A stretch of DNA of 64,000 nucleotides from an uncultured Aquimarina sp. Its GTDB lineage: Bacteria > Bacteroidota > Bacteroidia > Flavobacteriales > Flavobacteriaceae. Positions within the stretch are counted from its first letter, which is position 1. Each line of letters starts with the position of its first letter. A program made the translations under genes and the position numbers. The stretch is from contig CANMLS010000002.1 in assembly GCA_947498785.1 (NCBI GenBank), positions 186,001 through 250,000 on the forward strand, in the 5' to 3' direction. The notes beneath the pieces are model-generated. The model saw nothing but the letters and a program-made list of their open reading frames with translations. It searched no databases and had not been told where the DNA came from. Of this stretch, positions 55,706 to 64,000 are shown in pieces.

Positions 55706-55890
55706 TTTACAAGTTCTTATTTTGTTTTTCCAGTAGTATCCTAAAATAGTTTTATGTTAAAAATATTTTTTAAAATTTTGTTTTTTAGTGGTTTAGATTT
55801 TCTTGTGTGTAAGTTATGTTATGTTGATGCAATTTTGGTCTGATAATTGGTTAGTAAGAAATTCAACATAAATTAATTAATATTTCAATT

Positions 55891-56454
55891 ATGAGAAAAT
55901 TTTTATTATTAGCTGCAGTTACATTATTAGGAATGACTGCAACAAATGCACAAGTTAAATTCGGTTTCGGTCTTGGTTATGCTCTTCCTACTGGAGATAT
56001 AGCAGATTTTACAGATGGTGGTGTTTCTGCACATCTAGAACTGGGATACGGTGTTACTGAAGATATCGATGTATCTTTCCTTTATACAGGAGATTTCTTA
56101 GTTGGATCGGATCTTAATGTAGATACTGGCGTTGGACAAATAAGTGGTTCTGTTGGAAATGTTGCTATAGGTACTTTTATGTTAAATGGTCGATATTATT
56201 TTACAAAGGAAGGATTTAGACCTTATGGTAGTCTAGGTCTTGGTTTTGCTACAATTGGAGCTGTTGAAGTCGATGATGTTTCTGCTGAAGTAGCTGGTAG
56301 TACATCTAATTTTGCATTTCGCCCAGCTTTAGGGTTTAAGTATGGTGTACTAAACATGAATGCTTCATACTTGAGTGCTGGTAAAGCGGGAGATATTTCG
56401 GTTAATGATTTTGCAATAAATCTAGGGCTATTATTTACGTTTGGAGGAAACTAA
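55891..56454 (+). CDS. Outer-membrane beta-barrel protein, copy 2
   Basis: A 187-residue protein of the same length as its upstream neighbour, with nearly the same signal peptide, the same ALPTGDIADFTDGGVSAHLELGYGVTEDIDVSFLY core and the same C-terminus. Differences cluster in the second half (GQISGSVGNVAIGTFM, TKEGFRPYGS, EVDDVSAEVAGS). It is a recent tandem duplicate with its own upstream region and terminator, so the two copies may be expressed under different conditions. Confidence 0.85.
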   Translation: MRKFLLLAAVTLLGMTATNAQVKFGFGLGYALPTGDIADFTDGGVSAHLELGYGVTEDIDVSFLYTGDFLVGSDLNVDTGVGQISGSVGNVAIGTFMLNGRYYFTKEGFRPYGSLGLGFATIGAVEVDDVSAEVAGSTSNFAFRPALGFKYGVLNMNASYLSAGKAGDISVNDFAINLGLLFTFGGN

Positions 56455-56480
56455 TTTATCCAGATAAATTATCATTACAA

Positions 56481-56508
56481 GAGGCTGTCTGAAAAGGCAG
56501 TCTTTTTT
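56481..56508 (+). terminator. Terminator of barrel protein copy 2
   Basis: Stem GGCTGTCT (56483-56490) with AGGCAGTC (56495-56502), containing G-U pairs, GAAA loop and a T7 run, about 30 bases after the stop. The rest of 56509-56880 shows no gene. Confidence 0.8.
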
Positions 56509-56884
56509 TATTACCAATTTTCTGTAAAAACACATTAACCCAATGTGAGTTCGATGCAAGAAAAATAATGTCAATTCGAATGACCCAAGGTAACAGAAGA
56601 AAAACTACTCAATTTGAAGACTTTTTTTATCGACTCAAGTTAATTAATTGCAACATTCAGAATAAGGTTTTGAGCATCTTTTGATTAGATTTAAATCGCT
56701 TATAAATTTAGATTTGATAGGTTTCTTTGTCATAAACCTTTGATTTTGTGCCTCTGGTGCTGAGAACTGTTAAACTACAAAAAACCAACTAGGAAGTATT
56801 TTTGGGTACAGATACTAATAATTTTTTGTGCTAATATCATTGTATTCTGTGGATTAACAATTTTATCATCAAATGCAATTATTT

Positions 56885-56919
56885 TTATTTAGAATAATTT
56901 AAAATAATATATATATTTG
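56885..56919 (+). promoter_or_regulatory. Promoter with possible Fur-like box for the iron-uptake operon
   Basis: TTATTT-N11-AAATAA (56885-56907), an AT-rich imperfect dyad of about the length of Fur boxes, is followed by TATATTTG (56912-56919), a TAnnTTTG -7 box, 38 bases before the first gene. Iron control is expected for such operons, but the box is in AT-rich DNA and could be chance. Confidence 0.4.
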
Positions 56920-56957
56920 CTCCCCTTATACCTGGATATAGGTTTTAATTTGATGAT

Positions 56958-57278
56958 ATGGGAATAGTATTAATCTTTATGGCTTGTTTTCTTCTTTATA
57001 CTAAGTCAAAACATTGTCCGAAACGATTTGAAAAAATAAGAGAAAAAAATAAGAGAAAACCATTTTTGATAAGACTAGTTGCATATACAATGTTTCTGAT
57101 ATCGATTCTTCTTTTATCCTTTCAGTTTGGGTTAGCTTCGGGCTTGGTCGTTTTTTTTATCACTCTCTCTTTAGGATTTTGTCTTACTATAATACTAGTG
57201 CCTTTAAACCATAAATACGCGTATTTCCTTGCAGGGCTAAGTTTAGTTGTTATTATACTTGAAGATATTATTATATAG
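56958..57278 (+). CDS. Small membrane protein, DUF3325-like
   Basis: A 106-residue protein with three membrane helices. The spacing of TKSKHCPKRF after the first helix and GLASGLVVFFITLSLGF later resembles DUF3325 proteins, which are found in siderophore-uptake operons of Proteobacteria next to PepSY and DUF3649 proteins. The match is by pattern, not strong identity. The next gene starts directly after its stop (TAGATG). A role in iron-siderophore handling at the inner membrane is inferred from context. Confidence 0.6.
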   Translation: MGIVLIFMACFLLYTKSKHCPKRFEKIREKNKRKPFLIRLVAYTMFLISILLLSFQFGLASGLVVFFITLSLGFCLTIILVPLNHKYAYFLAGLSLVVIILEDIII

Positions 57279-57560
57279 ATGCCAGCCAATAAAAAACACT
57301 TATCGAGACCAGGTCAACGAATCTTAAAAATTACAGCAGGTATTTTAGGTGGATTCTTCGTTACAGTTTTGTTTTATAATGCGCTTGGAAGTCTTATGAA
57401 ACAAAAAGATGCTTTAATTATAACAACAGCATATACCTCTTTTATTTTATGGGCAATTTTGTTAATAATTGCTTTTTTAGTAAAAAATGGATGGAAGGTA
57501 TGGGGGATATATTTTCTCTTGATTTTATTGTTTGGTGTAATAATTTTTTTAAACAAATAA
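57279..57560 (+). CDS. Small membrane protein, DUF3649-like
   Basis: A 93-residue protein with three hydrophobic helices. The N-terminal RILKITAGILGGFFVTVLFYNALGSL fits the DUF3649 pattern (basic start, then GG in the first helix). Its start codon abuts the previous stop and its stop is 11 bases before the PepSY gene, so it is cotranscribed. The gene order DUF3325-DUF3649-PepSY is that of known siderophore operons. Function not established. Confidence 0.6.
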   Translation: MPANKKHLSRPGQRILKITAGILGGFFVTVLFYNALGSLMKQKDALIITTAYTSFILWAILLIIAFLVKNGWKVWGIYFLLILLFGVIIFLNK

Positions 57561-57571
57561 GAGAATCATCT

Positions 57572-59206
57572 ATGAAACTTAAAGCACTTAAAACTAGATT
57601 GTACAATGTGATGTTTCATACACATACTGTTTCTGGGATTGTAATAAGCTTTGCACTGTTTGTATGTTTTTACGCTGGAGCTGTTGCACTTTTTATGGAT
57701 GAATTGTATCAATGGGAAAATCCAGAAGCCAGAATTGAAATGGTCAATCCTGCTAATATTGATTATGACAAAGTAATAAATATTGTTGAAGAGAATACTG
57801 AAGTTTTTGATAAGAGTATGACTTTTGGAATTACTCCGCCTAGCAAAACAAATCCATTGATAACTTTGTACGGAAGGGGTGAAAATAAAAAAGGTGTGAT
57901 TGAGAGATTTACTACGGTACTCCATCCAAGTACATATGAAATATTGTCTAATGGAAGTGAAGCAAATACACATATGGCAAGTACTATTTACGAACTTCAT
58001 TATTTTTATCAAATACCTGTCATAGGTGTTTATTTATCTGGGTTTGTTGCCTTTTTCTTTTTGTTTGCTATTTTCACAGGTCTTTTGACACATTGGAAAA
58101 ATATTATCAATAAATTTTATGCTTTTACCTCAGAAGGTAAATGGAAACAAATTTGGACTAATGGTCATGTTTCATTAGGATTTATTGCTCTACCATTTCA
58201 ATTGATCTATGCCGTGACTGGAGCCTTGCTTGGATTGTCAATACTCCTATTGGCACCAAGTGCTTTTCTAATGTTTGATGGAGATACTACAGAAGTTGTT
58301 AAAGCTGTACGTCCAGACGCAGGAATTAAATACGATATAAATGCACCATTAGCAGATTATGGAACAAGCTTTAATAGTATTTATAAAAAAGTAAATTCTG
58401 CCTATCCAGAAAACAATATCACTTATTTATATGCCACTAATTTTGGTAAGGAAGACGGAACAATAAGTGCAAGAGTTAATGACTATAAGAGTATTGGAGG
58501 TAGTGGAATATTTGTCTATGGTTATGGGGATGGCAAATTAAAAGAGGCGATTGAACCAGAGACTACATCATATGCCAAAGGAACATATGGAGTATTAATT
58601 AAGCTACATTATGCCACTTATGGAGGAATATTTCTTAAGATTATTTACTTCATTTTGTCCATGATTACTTGTTATGTAATCATAAGCGGAGTAATGATAT
58701 GGAGAACTGCTAGGGATAAGCCAACATATACAAACAAACAACGAAGATTTCACCATAGAGTGACTAAGTTTTATTTGGCCATTACCTTATCCATGTTTCC
58801 AGCTCTAGCACTAATTTTTATAGCCAATAAGATAGTTCCCTTGTCTATAGAGGATCGCGTATTCTACGTAAATTCTATTTTCTTTTTAGGATGGTTGATT
58901 TTAACTATTACAGGATTATTTTGGAACAATTACCGTAAGTTAAATAGAAACTATATTTTTCTGGGGAGTCTTTTTGGACTTCTTATTCCTATAATTAATG
59001 GAATAACGACAGGTGATTGGGTATGGAAAACTATAATGAGTAGACAGTATTTTGTATTTAGTGTTGATGTTACTTGGATAGTAATAGGTGTGTCTGGATT
59101 ATTTATTTGTAAATATTATTTAAAACAAAACGATAAAAATGAGCAAAACTCAAAAACTAGTCATACATACATAGTAAAAGAGGATAATATCGTTGAAGAG
59201 AATTAG
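57572..59206 (+). CDS. PepSY-associated membrane protein (PiuB-like)
   Basis: About 544 residues from ATG 57572 (MKLKALKTRLYNVMFHTHTVSGIV); a longer in-frame start overlaps the previous gene and is unlikely. It has four or more membrane helices, the first with H-T-VSG, and two large periplasmic PepSY-like stretches (about 50-150 and 250-370). Proteins of this type accompany siderophore TonB receptors and are thought to help release iron, through ferric-siderophore reduction. It is followed by the TonB-dependent receptor after 200 bases. Confidence 0.85.
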   Translation: MKLKALKTRLYNVMFHTHTVSGIVISFALFVCFYAGAVALFMDELYQWENPEARIEMVNPANIDYDKVINIVEENTEVFDKSMTFGITPPSKTNPLITLYGRGENKKGVIERFTTVLHPSTYEILSNGSEANTHMASTIYELHYFYQIPVIGVYLSGFVAFFFLFAIFTGLLTHWKNIINKFYAFTSEGKWKQIWTNGHVSLGFIALPFQLIYAVTGALLGLSILLLAPSAFLMFDGDTTEVVKAVRPDAGIKYDINAPLADYGTSFNSIYKKVNSAYPENNITYLYATNFGKEDGTISARVNDYKSIGGSGIFVYGYGDGKLKEAIEPETTSYAKGTYGVLIKLHYATYGGIFLKIIYFILSMITCYVIISGVMIWRTARDKPTYTNKQRRFHHRVTKFYLAITLSMFPALALIFIANKIVPLSIEDRVFYVNSIFFLGWLILTITGLFWNNYRKLNRNYIFLGSLFGLLIPIINGITTGDWVWKTIMSRQYFVFSVDVTWIVIGVSGLFICKYYLKQNDKNEQNSKTSHTYIVKEDNIVEEN

Positions 59207-59356
59207 AGTTTTTTTAAATTATACAACTTTTATAAATGTTTTTAGCATAAAAGAACAAGCTTTAGTTGGGTGTATTTTAACACTACTCCTTGAATATTTA
59301 GATTCTAATCATTCATTCTTTATAATTTTTACCAAGTCTAAATAAAAATAATTATA

Positions 59357-59364
59357 TAAATTTG
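59357..59364 (+). promoter_or_regulatory. Possible -7 box before the TonB-dependent receptor
   Basis: TAAATTTG matches TAnnTTTG, 42 bases before the receptor start. The 200-base gap before the receptor gene suggests a second promoter inside the operon, though no clear -33 element was found. Confidence 0.4.
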
Positions 59365-59406
59365 CCACCAAATCTGGAAAAGACAATTAAATTCAAGTAT
59401 GTCTAT

Positions 59407-61794
59407 ATGAAAAAAAGAATGAAATACATACTATTACTATGGATTATACCCATGTTTACATATGCGCAGCAAGAGTATACTGTAAGAGGAGAGATCACAA
59501 ATCAATTTGGTGATCCTGTAGCCTATGTAAATGTTATTTTTAGTATTAAAGAAAAATATGCTGTTACTAATGAAGAAGGAAACTATGTAATTGATAATAT
59601 ACAAAAAGGTTCCTATACAATTAGAATAAGTTCTATTGGTTACAAGACAATTGAAAAATCAATAATTGTAAATAAAAATCTCAAGTTAGATTTTATATTA
59701 GAAGAATCATTGGAGAACTTGGATAGTATTACTGTTAAAAGTAAAAAAGTATCAACAAAACAAAAGGAGAAAGCGATTGCTATAGGGAGTTTTGAATTAG
59801 CTGATATAGCAACTCAAACTACTGTAATAACAGATGCTATAGACCAAATTTCGGGTGTTAGAGTTAGGCGTTCAGGTTCTTTAGGAGATGATTCTGATAT
59901 ATCAATTAATGGTCTTAGTGGCAATTCTGTAAGAACGTTTATCGATGGTGTTCCACTCGAATTTTTATATCCTGGTCTAGATTTAGTTAACCTTCCTCTT
60001 TCTGGAATAAAACGCGTCGATGTGTATAAAGGAGTTTTGCCAGTTGATATTTCTGCAGATGCCCTTGGGGGAGGTATAAATATTGTTACTGCAAATAAAA
60101 CAGAAAATAATATTCGCACATCTTATAGTATTGGTTCTTTTAATACGCATCTAGTAGATTTAGATGTGACTTTAGTAGATAAAAACAATAATTATTTAAA
60201 AGTGAATGGTGGTATTAACTATTCTGACAATGATTATACTTTTAATGCAGATATTCGTGTTGATCACCCATCAGGTAACGGTACGGAAACCATTGAAAAT
60301 CAAAACATAAGACGTTTTCATGATGCTTATCGTTTACAATTTACAGGATTTGTTATAGGAACGAGTGATAAAAAATGGACGGATAGGTTTGAAATTGGTA
60401 CAAATTATTTAAATAGTTTCAAAGAACTTCAAAATGGATTAATAATCACAAATACTGCTATAGGAGAAGCTTTTCAAGAAAGGGAAAACGTGTCTGTAAC
60501 CTTGCGATACGACAAGACGATAATTAAGGATAAGTTAAAACTAAAATCTATTTCAAATTACAATGATGAACGTCGAAGAATTATTGACACAACAAGTAAC
60601 ACTTATAATTGGTTAGGGCAAATACTTGAGGGAATTCCTCAAAGTCAATTATCGCCAGGAGAGAGTAATACTAGTCCAAACAATGCTCAAAACGATACAG
60701 AAGGCTTTGCTAATCGAACTACTCTAAATTTTAAATTTAATGATAACCATAAATTACTTTTAAGTAATTTATTAGCTCGTAATGAGAGGATAACTACACT
60801 TTTTAATTTTTTAGATCCTACGCAGTTTACAGTGTTTTCTCCACAAAAAGTGTTTAAAGATATAGCAGGATTGCAATATGAAGGTAACTTTCTGGATCGA
60901 AAATTACAACTTACAATTGCTTTAAAAAATTATAATTATAAATTATCAGGGACTAGACTAACAAGAACAGGTGAGACAATACCAGCAGAACAAAAAGATA
61001 ATTTTATTGGACAGAACGCAAGTTTTCGTTATAAATTAACTCCAGATTTAATAATTAGAGGATCTTATGAGAGAGGTTTTTTAATACCACAAATCAATCA
61101 ATTTGCTGGAGACAATTTATTAACCCTTCCTAATACAGAAATAACCGCTGAAGAAAGTGATAATTATAATATAGGAATAAGGTATAACAGAAGTTTTAAT
61201 GACTCCTATGCATTAACTGTTACTGCGAATGCTTTTTTAAGACAACAAAGAGGTATTATATTTAGAGCACCAACGGCTGCTACAGGACGTTTTGAAAACG
61301 ATTCAGATGCCAATTCTAAAGGTCTTGAAGGTGATATTACCTTTAAATTTTTGAAAGAATTCACATTAAACACCAACATTAGTTATATAGATAAAACTTT
61401 TGAAGGATTTCAAAATTTGGGAAATGAAAATGAATTTTTATTAGGAACACCATTTCCTAATACGCCCAATTTCTTCTATAATACCCAGTTATCATGGAAA
61501 AAAGATAACATTTTCAAAACCGACATAGATATACGCCTATATGGTTTATTCAACCATGTTGATGCCTTTAATAGAGTTCCAGTTGGTAAGAATGATACCG
61601 AAGAGAGTAGACCAGATTTATTCGTGCTTGAGCAAAACAGAATAGATTGGGGAATCTCATTAGAATACAAAAACACAACAATTGCATTTAATGCTATTAA
61701 TATTACAGACGAGGATTTATTCGACAATTTTAGCATTCCTCGTCCAGGTATTAACTACAATTTTAAATTAATATACGAATTATCAAATTTTTAA
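59407..61794 (+). CDS. TonB-dependent receptor with CarboxypepD-reg domain
   Basis: About 795 residues from ATG 59407 (MKKRMKYILLLWIIPMFTYAQ, a good signal peptide); a TTG 45 bases upstream is unlikely. A CarboxypepD-reg-like domain (about 20-105, YTVRGEITNQFGDPVAYVNVIF) precedes the plug (about 130-230, QISGVRVRRSGSLGDDSDISINGLSGNSVRTFIDGVPLEF) and a 22-strand-type barrel ending YELSNF. It has no SusD partner; the PepSY protein and DUF4374 lipoprotein around it point to a siderophore or iron-complex receptor. Confidence 0.92.
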   Translation: MKKRMKYILLLWIIPMFTYAQQEYTVRGEITNQFGDPVAYVNVIFSIKEKYAVTNEEGNYVIDNIQKGSYTIRISSIGYKTIEKSIIVNKNLKLDFILEESLENLDSITVKSKKVSTKQKEKAIAIGSFELADIATQTTVITDAIDQISGVRVRRSGSLGDDSDISINGLSGNSVRTFIDGVPLEFLYPGLDLVNLPLSGIKRVDVYKGVLPVDISADALGGGINIVTANKTENNIRTSYSIGSFNTHLVDLDVTLVDKNNNYLKVNGGINYSDNDYTFNADIRVDHPSGNGTETIENQNIRRFHDAYRLQFTGFVIGTSDKKWTDRFEIGTNYLNSFKELQNGLIITNTAIGEAFQERENVSVTLRYDKTIIKDKLKLKSISNYNDERRRIIDTTSNTYNWLGQILEGIPQSQLSPGESNTSPNNAQNDTEGFANRTTLNFKFNDNHKLLLSNLLARNERITTLFNFLDPTQFTVFSPQKVFKDIAGLQYEGNFLDRKLQLTIALKNYNYKLSGTRLTRTGETIPAEQKDNFIGQNASFRYKLTPDLIIRGSYERGFLIPQINQFAGDNLLTLPNTEITAEESDNYNIGIRYNRSFNDSYALTVTANAFLRQQRGIIFRAPTAATGRFENDSDANSKGLEGDITFKFLKEFTLNTNISYIDKTFEGFQNLGNENEFLLGTPFPNTPNFFYNTQLSWKKDNIFKTDIDIRLYGLFNHVDAFNRVPVGKNDTEESRPDLFVLEQNRIDWGISLEYKNTTIAFNAINITDEDLFDNFSIPRPGINYNFKLIYELSNF

Positions 61795-61798
61795 AATA

Positions 61799-63163
61799 AT
61801 GAAAAATCAAAAATCAACATTAACAATTATCGGGATTATGTTCGGAATTGTGTTTTTTTCATGTGAACCTGAAGCTGTGGTTACTGATGTGGTTGTAACA
61901 ACTCAAACCGGAGAAGAAGAAGAATTTGACTATGTTAATGAAGGATATCTTGTTGCTTCTCAATCAAATTCTTCTGCAGGGAATACTATTTTTGTTGATT
62001 ACTTTGAGACTAAACCTACTGGTGATTTAAATTTAATAGATGAAGGAGAATCGCTTCCTCGTTTTATTCCAGAAGCCATTTATAAGAATTTTATTTATGG
62101 TCGTAACAGGGAAGACGCTACTATTATGACACGATATGCCGTAGATCCTGAAACTAAACGAATCACAGAAACTGGTTCTCTTCAGGTAAATGCGAATGTA
62201 TCAGTAATTAAAATTTTAGATGATCAAAGAGGGGTTTTTACCATCTTTGATACACAATCACTTTTTGTGTTCAACCCTATGACTATGGAGCTTATCCAAG
62301 AAATACCACTAACAGGAGCCATAACATATGAAGTTGAAGGAGACCCAACAGCACAGGAAAATAATTATTTTCATATTATTCATAGAATTCAGGATGATAG
62401 AATATTTCTTCCTCTAAACACCAATATTAGCAACACTCCACAATTTTATGATGCAGAAGATGTGGTTGTAGAAGTGGTTAATTTAAATACCATGTCTTGG
62501 GAATCTAACACAAGATTTGAACAGGCGACACAACCTATTACAAGAGGAGCAGAAAATTATATAGTGGATGAGAACGGAAATGTTTATATTACTTGTCAAG
62601 GACAATATACACTTGACGGACAAATTGGTGCGTTTGCAGCTCCTAGATCAAGACCACAAATACTTAAAATTCCGGCAGGTAGTACAGAATTTGATGCAGA
62701 TTATTCATTTAACCCTGTTAACGTTTTAGGATTTAGCACAATAGTTTCACAATTTGTTACTGGAGCTATTTATGAAAGTAATGGTATTGCATATGCCGCA
62801 ATTTCTGCAAAAGAAGATTTGCCTAGAGTTAATGAACTACTTGTTAAGTTAGCAGGTGGAATAATAACAGATAACGAATTTGATGAATTAGTCAACCTTG
62901 TGCTTAATACACCAAGTTCAAGATGGGCAAAATTGGATTTAAACGCTCAAACGGTAGAAGTTATAGCAGATATTCCTTTAACAGCAGGTTTTGCTTTTCC
63001 TTTATCATATAAATATGATGATAAGCTATATTTTCAAGTTATAAATTCAGATTTAGGTCTCAACGGTTATTATGAATTTAATCCGCAAACCAACTCAAGT
63101 AATAACATATTTAATATTAGTATTGGGGGACTATCGGTAGATTTTATTAAACTTCAAGAATAG
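61799..63163 (+). CDS. DUF4374 lipoprotein
   Basis: A 454-residue lipoprotein (signal ends VFFSC). The mature part is a beta-propeller-like DUF4374 domain with YLVASQSNSSAGNTIFVDYFETKPTGD, then repeated beta motifs including FAAPRSRPQILKIPAGSTEFDADYSF. DUF4374 proteins are regularly encoded directly after TonB receptors of iron uptake in Bacteroidota, and here the gap is only four bases. The suggested role is capture or handling of the ferric ligand at the cell surface; this is inferred. Confidence 0.85.
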   Translation: MKNQKSTLTIIGIMFGIVFFSCEPEAVVTDVVVTTQTGEEEEFDYVNEGYLVASQSNSSAGNTIFVDYFETKPTGDLNLIDEGESLPRFIPEAIYKNFIYGRNREDATIMTRYAVDPETKRITETGSLQVNANVSVIKILDDQRGVFTIFDTQSLFVFNPMTMELIQEIPLTGAITYEVEGDPTAQENNYFHIIHRIQDDRIFLPLNTNISNTPQFYDAEDVVVEVVNLNTMSWESNTRFEQATQPITRGAENYIVDENGNVYITCQGQYTLDGQIGAFAAPRSRPQILKIPAGSTEFDADYSFNPVNVLGFSTIVSQFVTGAIYESNGIAYAAISAKEDLPRVNELLVKLAGGIITDNEFDELVNLVLNTPSSRWAKLDLNAQTVEVIADIPLTAGFAFPLSYKYDDKLYFQVINSDLGLNGYYEFNPQTNSSNNIFNISIGGLSVDFIKLQE

Positions 63164-64000
63164 AAAAAAGACTGTTTTACTGTAAAAAGTGGTTTAAATT
63201 CTTTTCTATTCAAACTATTGCTATAGTCGTTAAGTATAGTTATAGAGTATCTTTGCTTATTTGAATAACGACTACAAGTGCGTAATTGTTCGATAGATCG
63301 ATCTATTGCTTCCATTTGATTTTCAATTCACAATTGGATGTAGATCAGATGACGAATTTATAATCTCGATTTTTAAAAGAATGCTTGTTTATGATTTCTT
63401 CTGTAATAGTTTGGTTAATAGTCTTTTTTCATTTTATTATTTTACTAATCTATAATATGGTATAAATAAGGTTATAATCATGTAATTTGATAATAATCCA
63501 ATGCTTAAATTTTTAGCATAAATAGAAAAATATTTATGACATCTCTAAATCAAGAGATGTAATTTTATCAAAATGATATTTTTTTTCAATTTTATGAATT
63601 GTTTTGTGATTAGTATAGAGTTTTTATGTAATATTGCACTATCTAGTTAACGAAAGGGGCTACGGCCGACGATTTAGAGTTACTATTATGAAAACGGCAA
63701 ATTACATTTTTACAAAAGTTAGAGTTCAATCTTTGAACATATTAGGTAATACAATTATTCCTGTACGTTGTTTTCGTCGCCCCTTGGGGGTCTAATTTTC
63801 TTTTGAAGTAGGTGCGTCCTGCTTCCCCTATAAACATCTAATCCATTTAATGAAACTTTAAAGAGCTTGGATAAGTATATTTATTTTTAGTAGATATAAC
63901 TTTAAGTTTGTTTTTAGCATTTCTCAATTTTATCTGGATTCAATACAATCAAATAGTATTTAATTTTAAAACTTCTTTAAGGTAAGCGTAATTCGTTTAT
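63164..64000. other. Gene-poor region at the right edge
   Basis: No convincing gene is visible over 837 bases. Contents: a palindrome ATAGATCGATCTAT (63293-63306), an 8-bp hairpin ACATCTCT/AGAGATGT (63539-63560), and a GC-richer stretch at 63651-63795 with CGAAAGGGGC and GTCGCCCCTTGGGGG, whose AAGGGGC and GCCCCTT arms could pair over about 115 bases. A 35-codon frame (63688-63795) in that stretch has no supporting signal. Confidence 0.4.

Noticed and set aside
63688..63795. A 35-codon frame in the right-edge GC-richer block
   Set aside because: No promoter, no recognisable motif, and the underlying DNA is better explained by complementary arms.
1..64000. tRNA, rRNA, CRISPR arrays, insertion sequences or prophage
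   Set aside because: Intergenic regions were read for cloverleaf-like GGTTCGAATCC segments, regularly spaced repeats, and transposase or integrase motifs; none was convincing.

Overview
The window is AT-rich DNA of a Bacteroidota bacterium, most likely a marine member of the Flavobacteriaceae. The evidence is TAnnTTTG-type -7 promoter boxes, few Shine-Dalgarno sequences, TonB-dependent and carboxypeptidase-regulatory-domain proteins, a type IX-like C-terminal sorting domain, DUF4374 and DUF2891 lipoproteins, and a long (class II) ketol-acid reductoisomerase. A genus cannot be fixed from the sequence alone. I see no rRNA, tRNA, CRISPR array, insertion sequence or phage genes.

Region 1 (1-25.4 kb) is a nitrate/nitrite assimilation island. 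It holds nirB (running off the left edge), an outer-membrane alginate-export-type porin, a NarL-type response regulator, a free periplasmic protein with two PilJ/NarX-like P-box motifs, an ABC nitrate importer (nrtA, nrtB and two ATPases), a NarK-type MFS transporter, a nitrate reductase fused to its own NADH:FAD electron-input module, and a rubredoxin fused to a sulfite-reductase-like fold. Embedded in it, on the opposite strand, is an eight-gene cluster: a single-domain globin, a DUF3365 cytochrome c lipoprotein, a small FRE/NOX-like di-heme b membrane protein, an FAD/2Fe-2S NAD(P)H reductase, a five-heme cytochrome c, a mono-heme lipoprotein, and split ResB/ResC cytochrome c maturation proteins. 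This cluster is the strongest candidate for an undescribed system. A palindrome, AAGTA-N4-TACTT, usually run into a TAATTTTG -7 box, recurs eight times in this island, before nearly every transcription unit; I noticed none to its right. A decayed copy of the nitrate reductase 5' end lies at the far side of the cytochrome cluster, so the cluster is bracketed by one relic and one intact nas 5' end.

Region 2 (25.4-43.8 kb) is mixed chromosomal content: small hypothetical proteins and lipoproteins, an S41-like peptidase homologue lacking the usual nucleophile, a CarboxypepD-reg protein, a RES/Xre toxin-antitoxin pair with a clear promoter-operator, an M13 metallopeptidase, an ACT-domain protein divergent from lysC, a ComM/YifB AAA ATPase, and an operon of DUF2891 lipoprotein, a divergent NRAMP-like transporter and pxpABC (5-oxoprolinase).

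Region 3 (43.8-54.9 kb) carries a four-gene signalling cluster (small protein, multi-span membrane protein, histidine kinase, response regulator) and then ilvD-ilvB-ilvN-ilvC-ilvA. Upstream of ilvD are two successive attenuators, each with a short Ile/Val-rich leader peptide and its own terminator.

Region 4 (54.9-64 kb) has a tandem pair of near-identical outer-membrane beta-barrel proteins and an iron/siderophore-type uptake operon (DUF3325-like, DUF3649-like, PepSY membrane protein, TonB-dependent receptor, DUF4374 lipoprotein) behind a possible Fur-like box. The last 0.8 kb holds no convincing gene.
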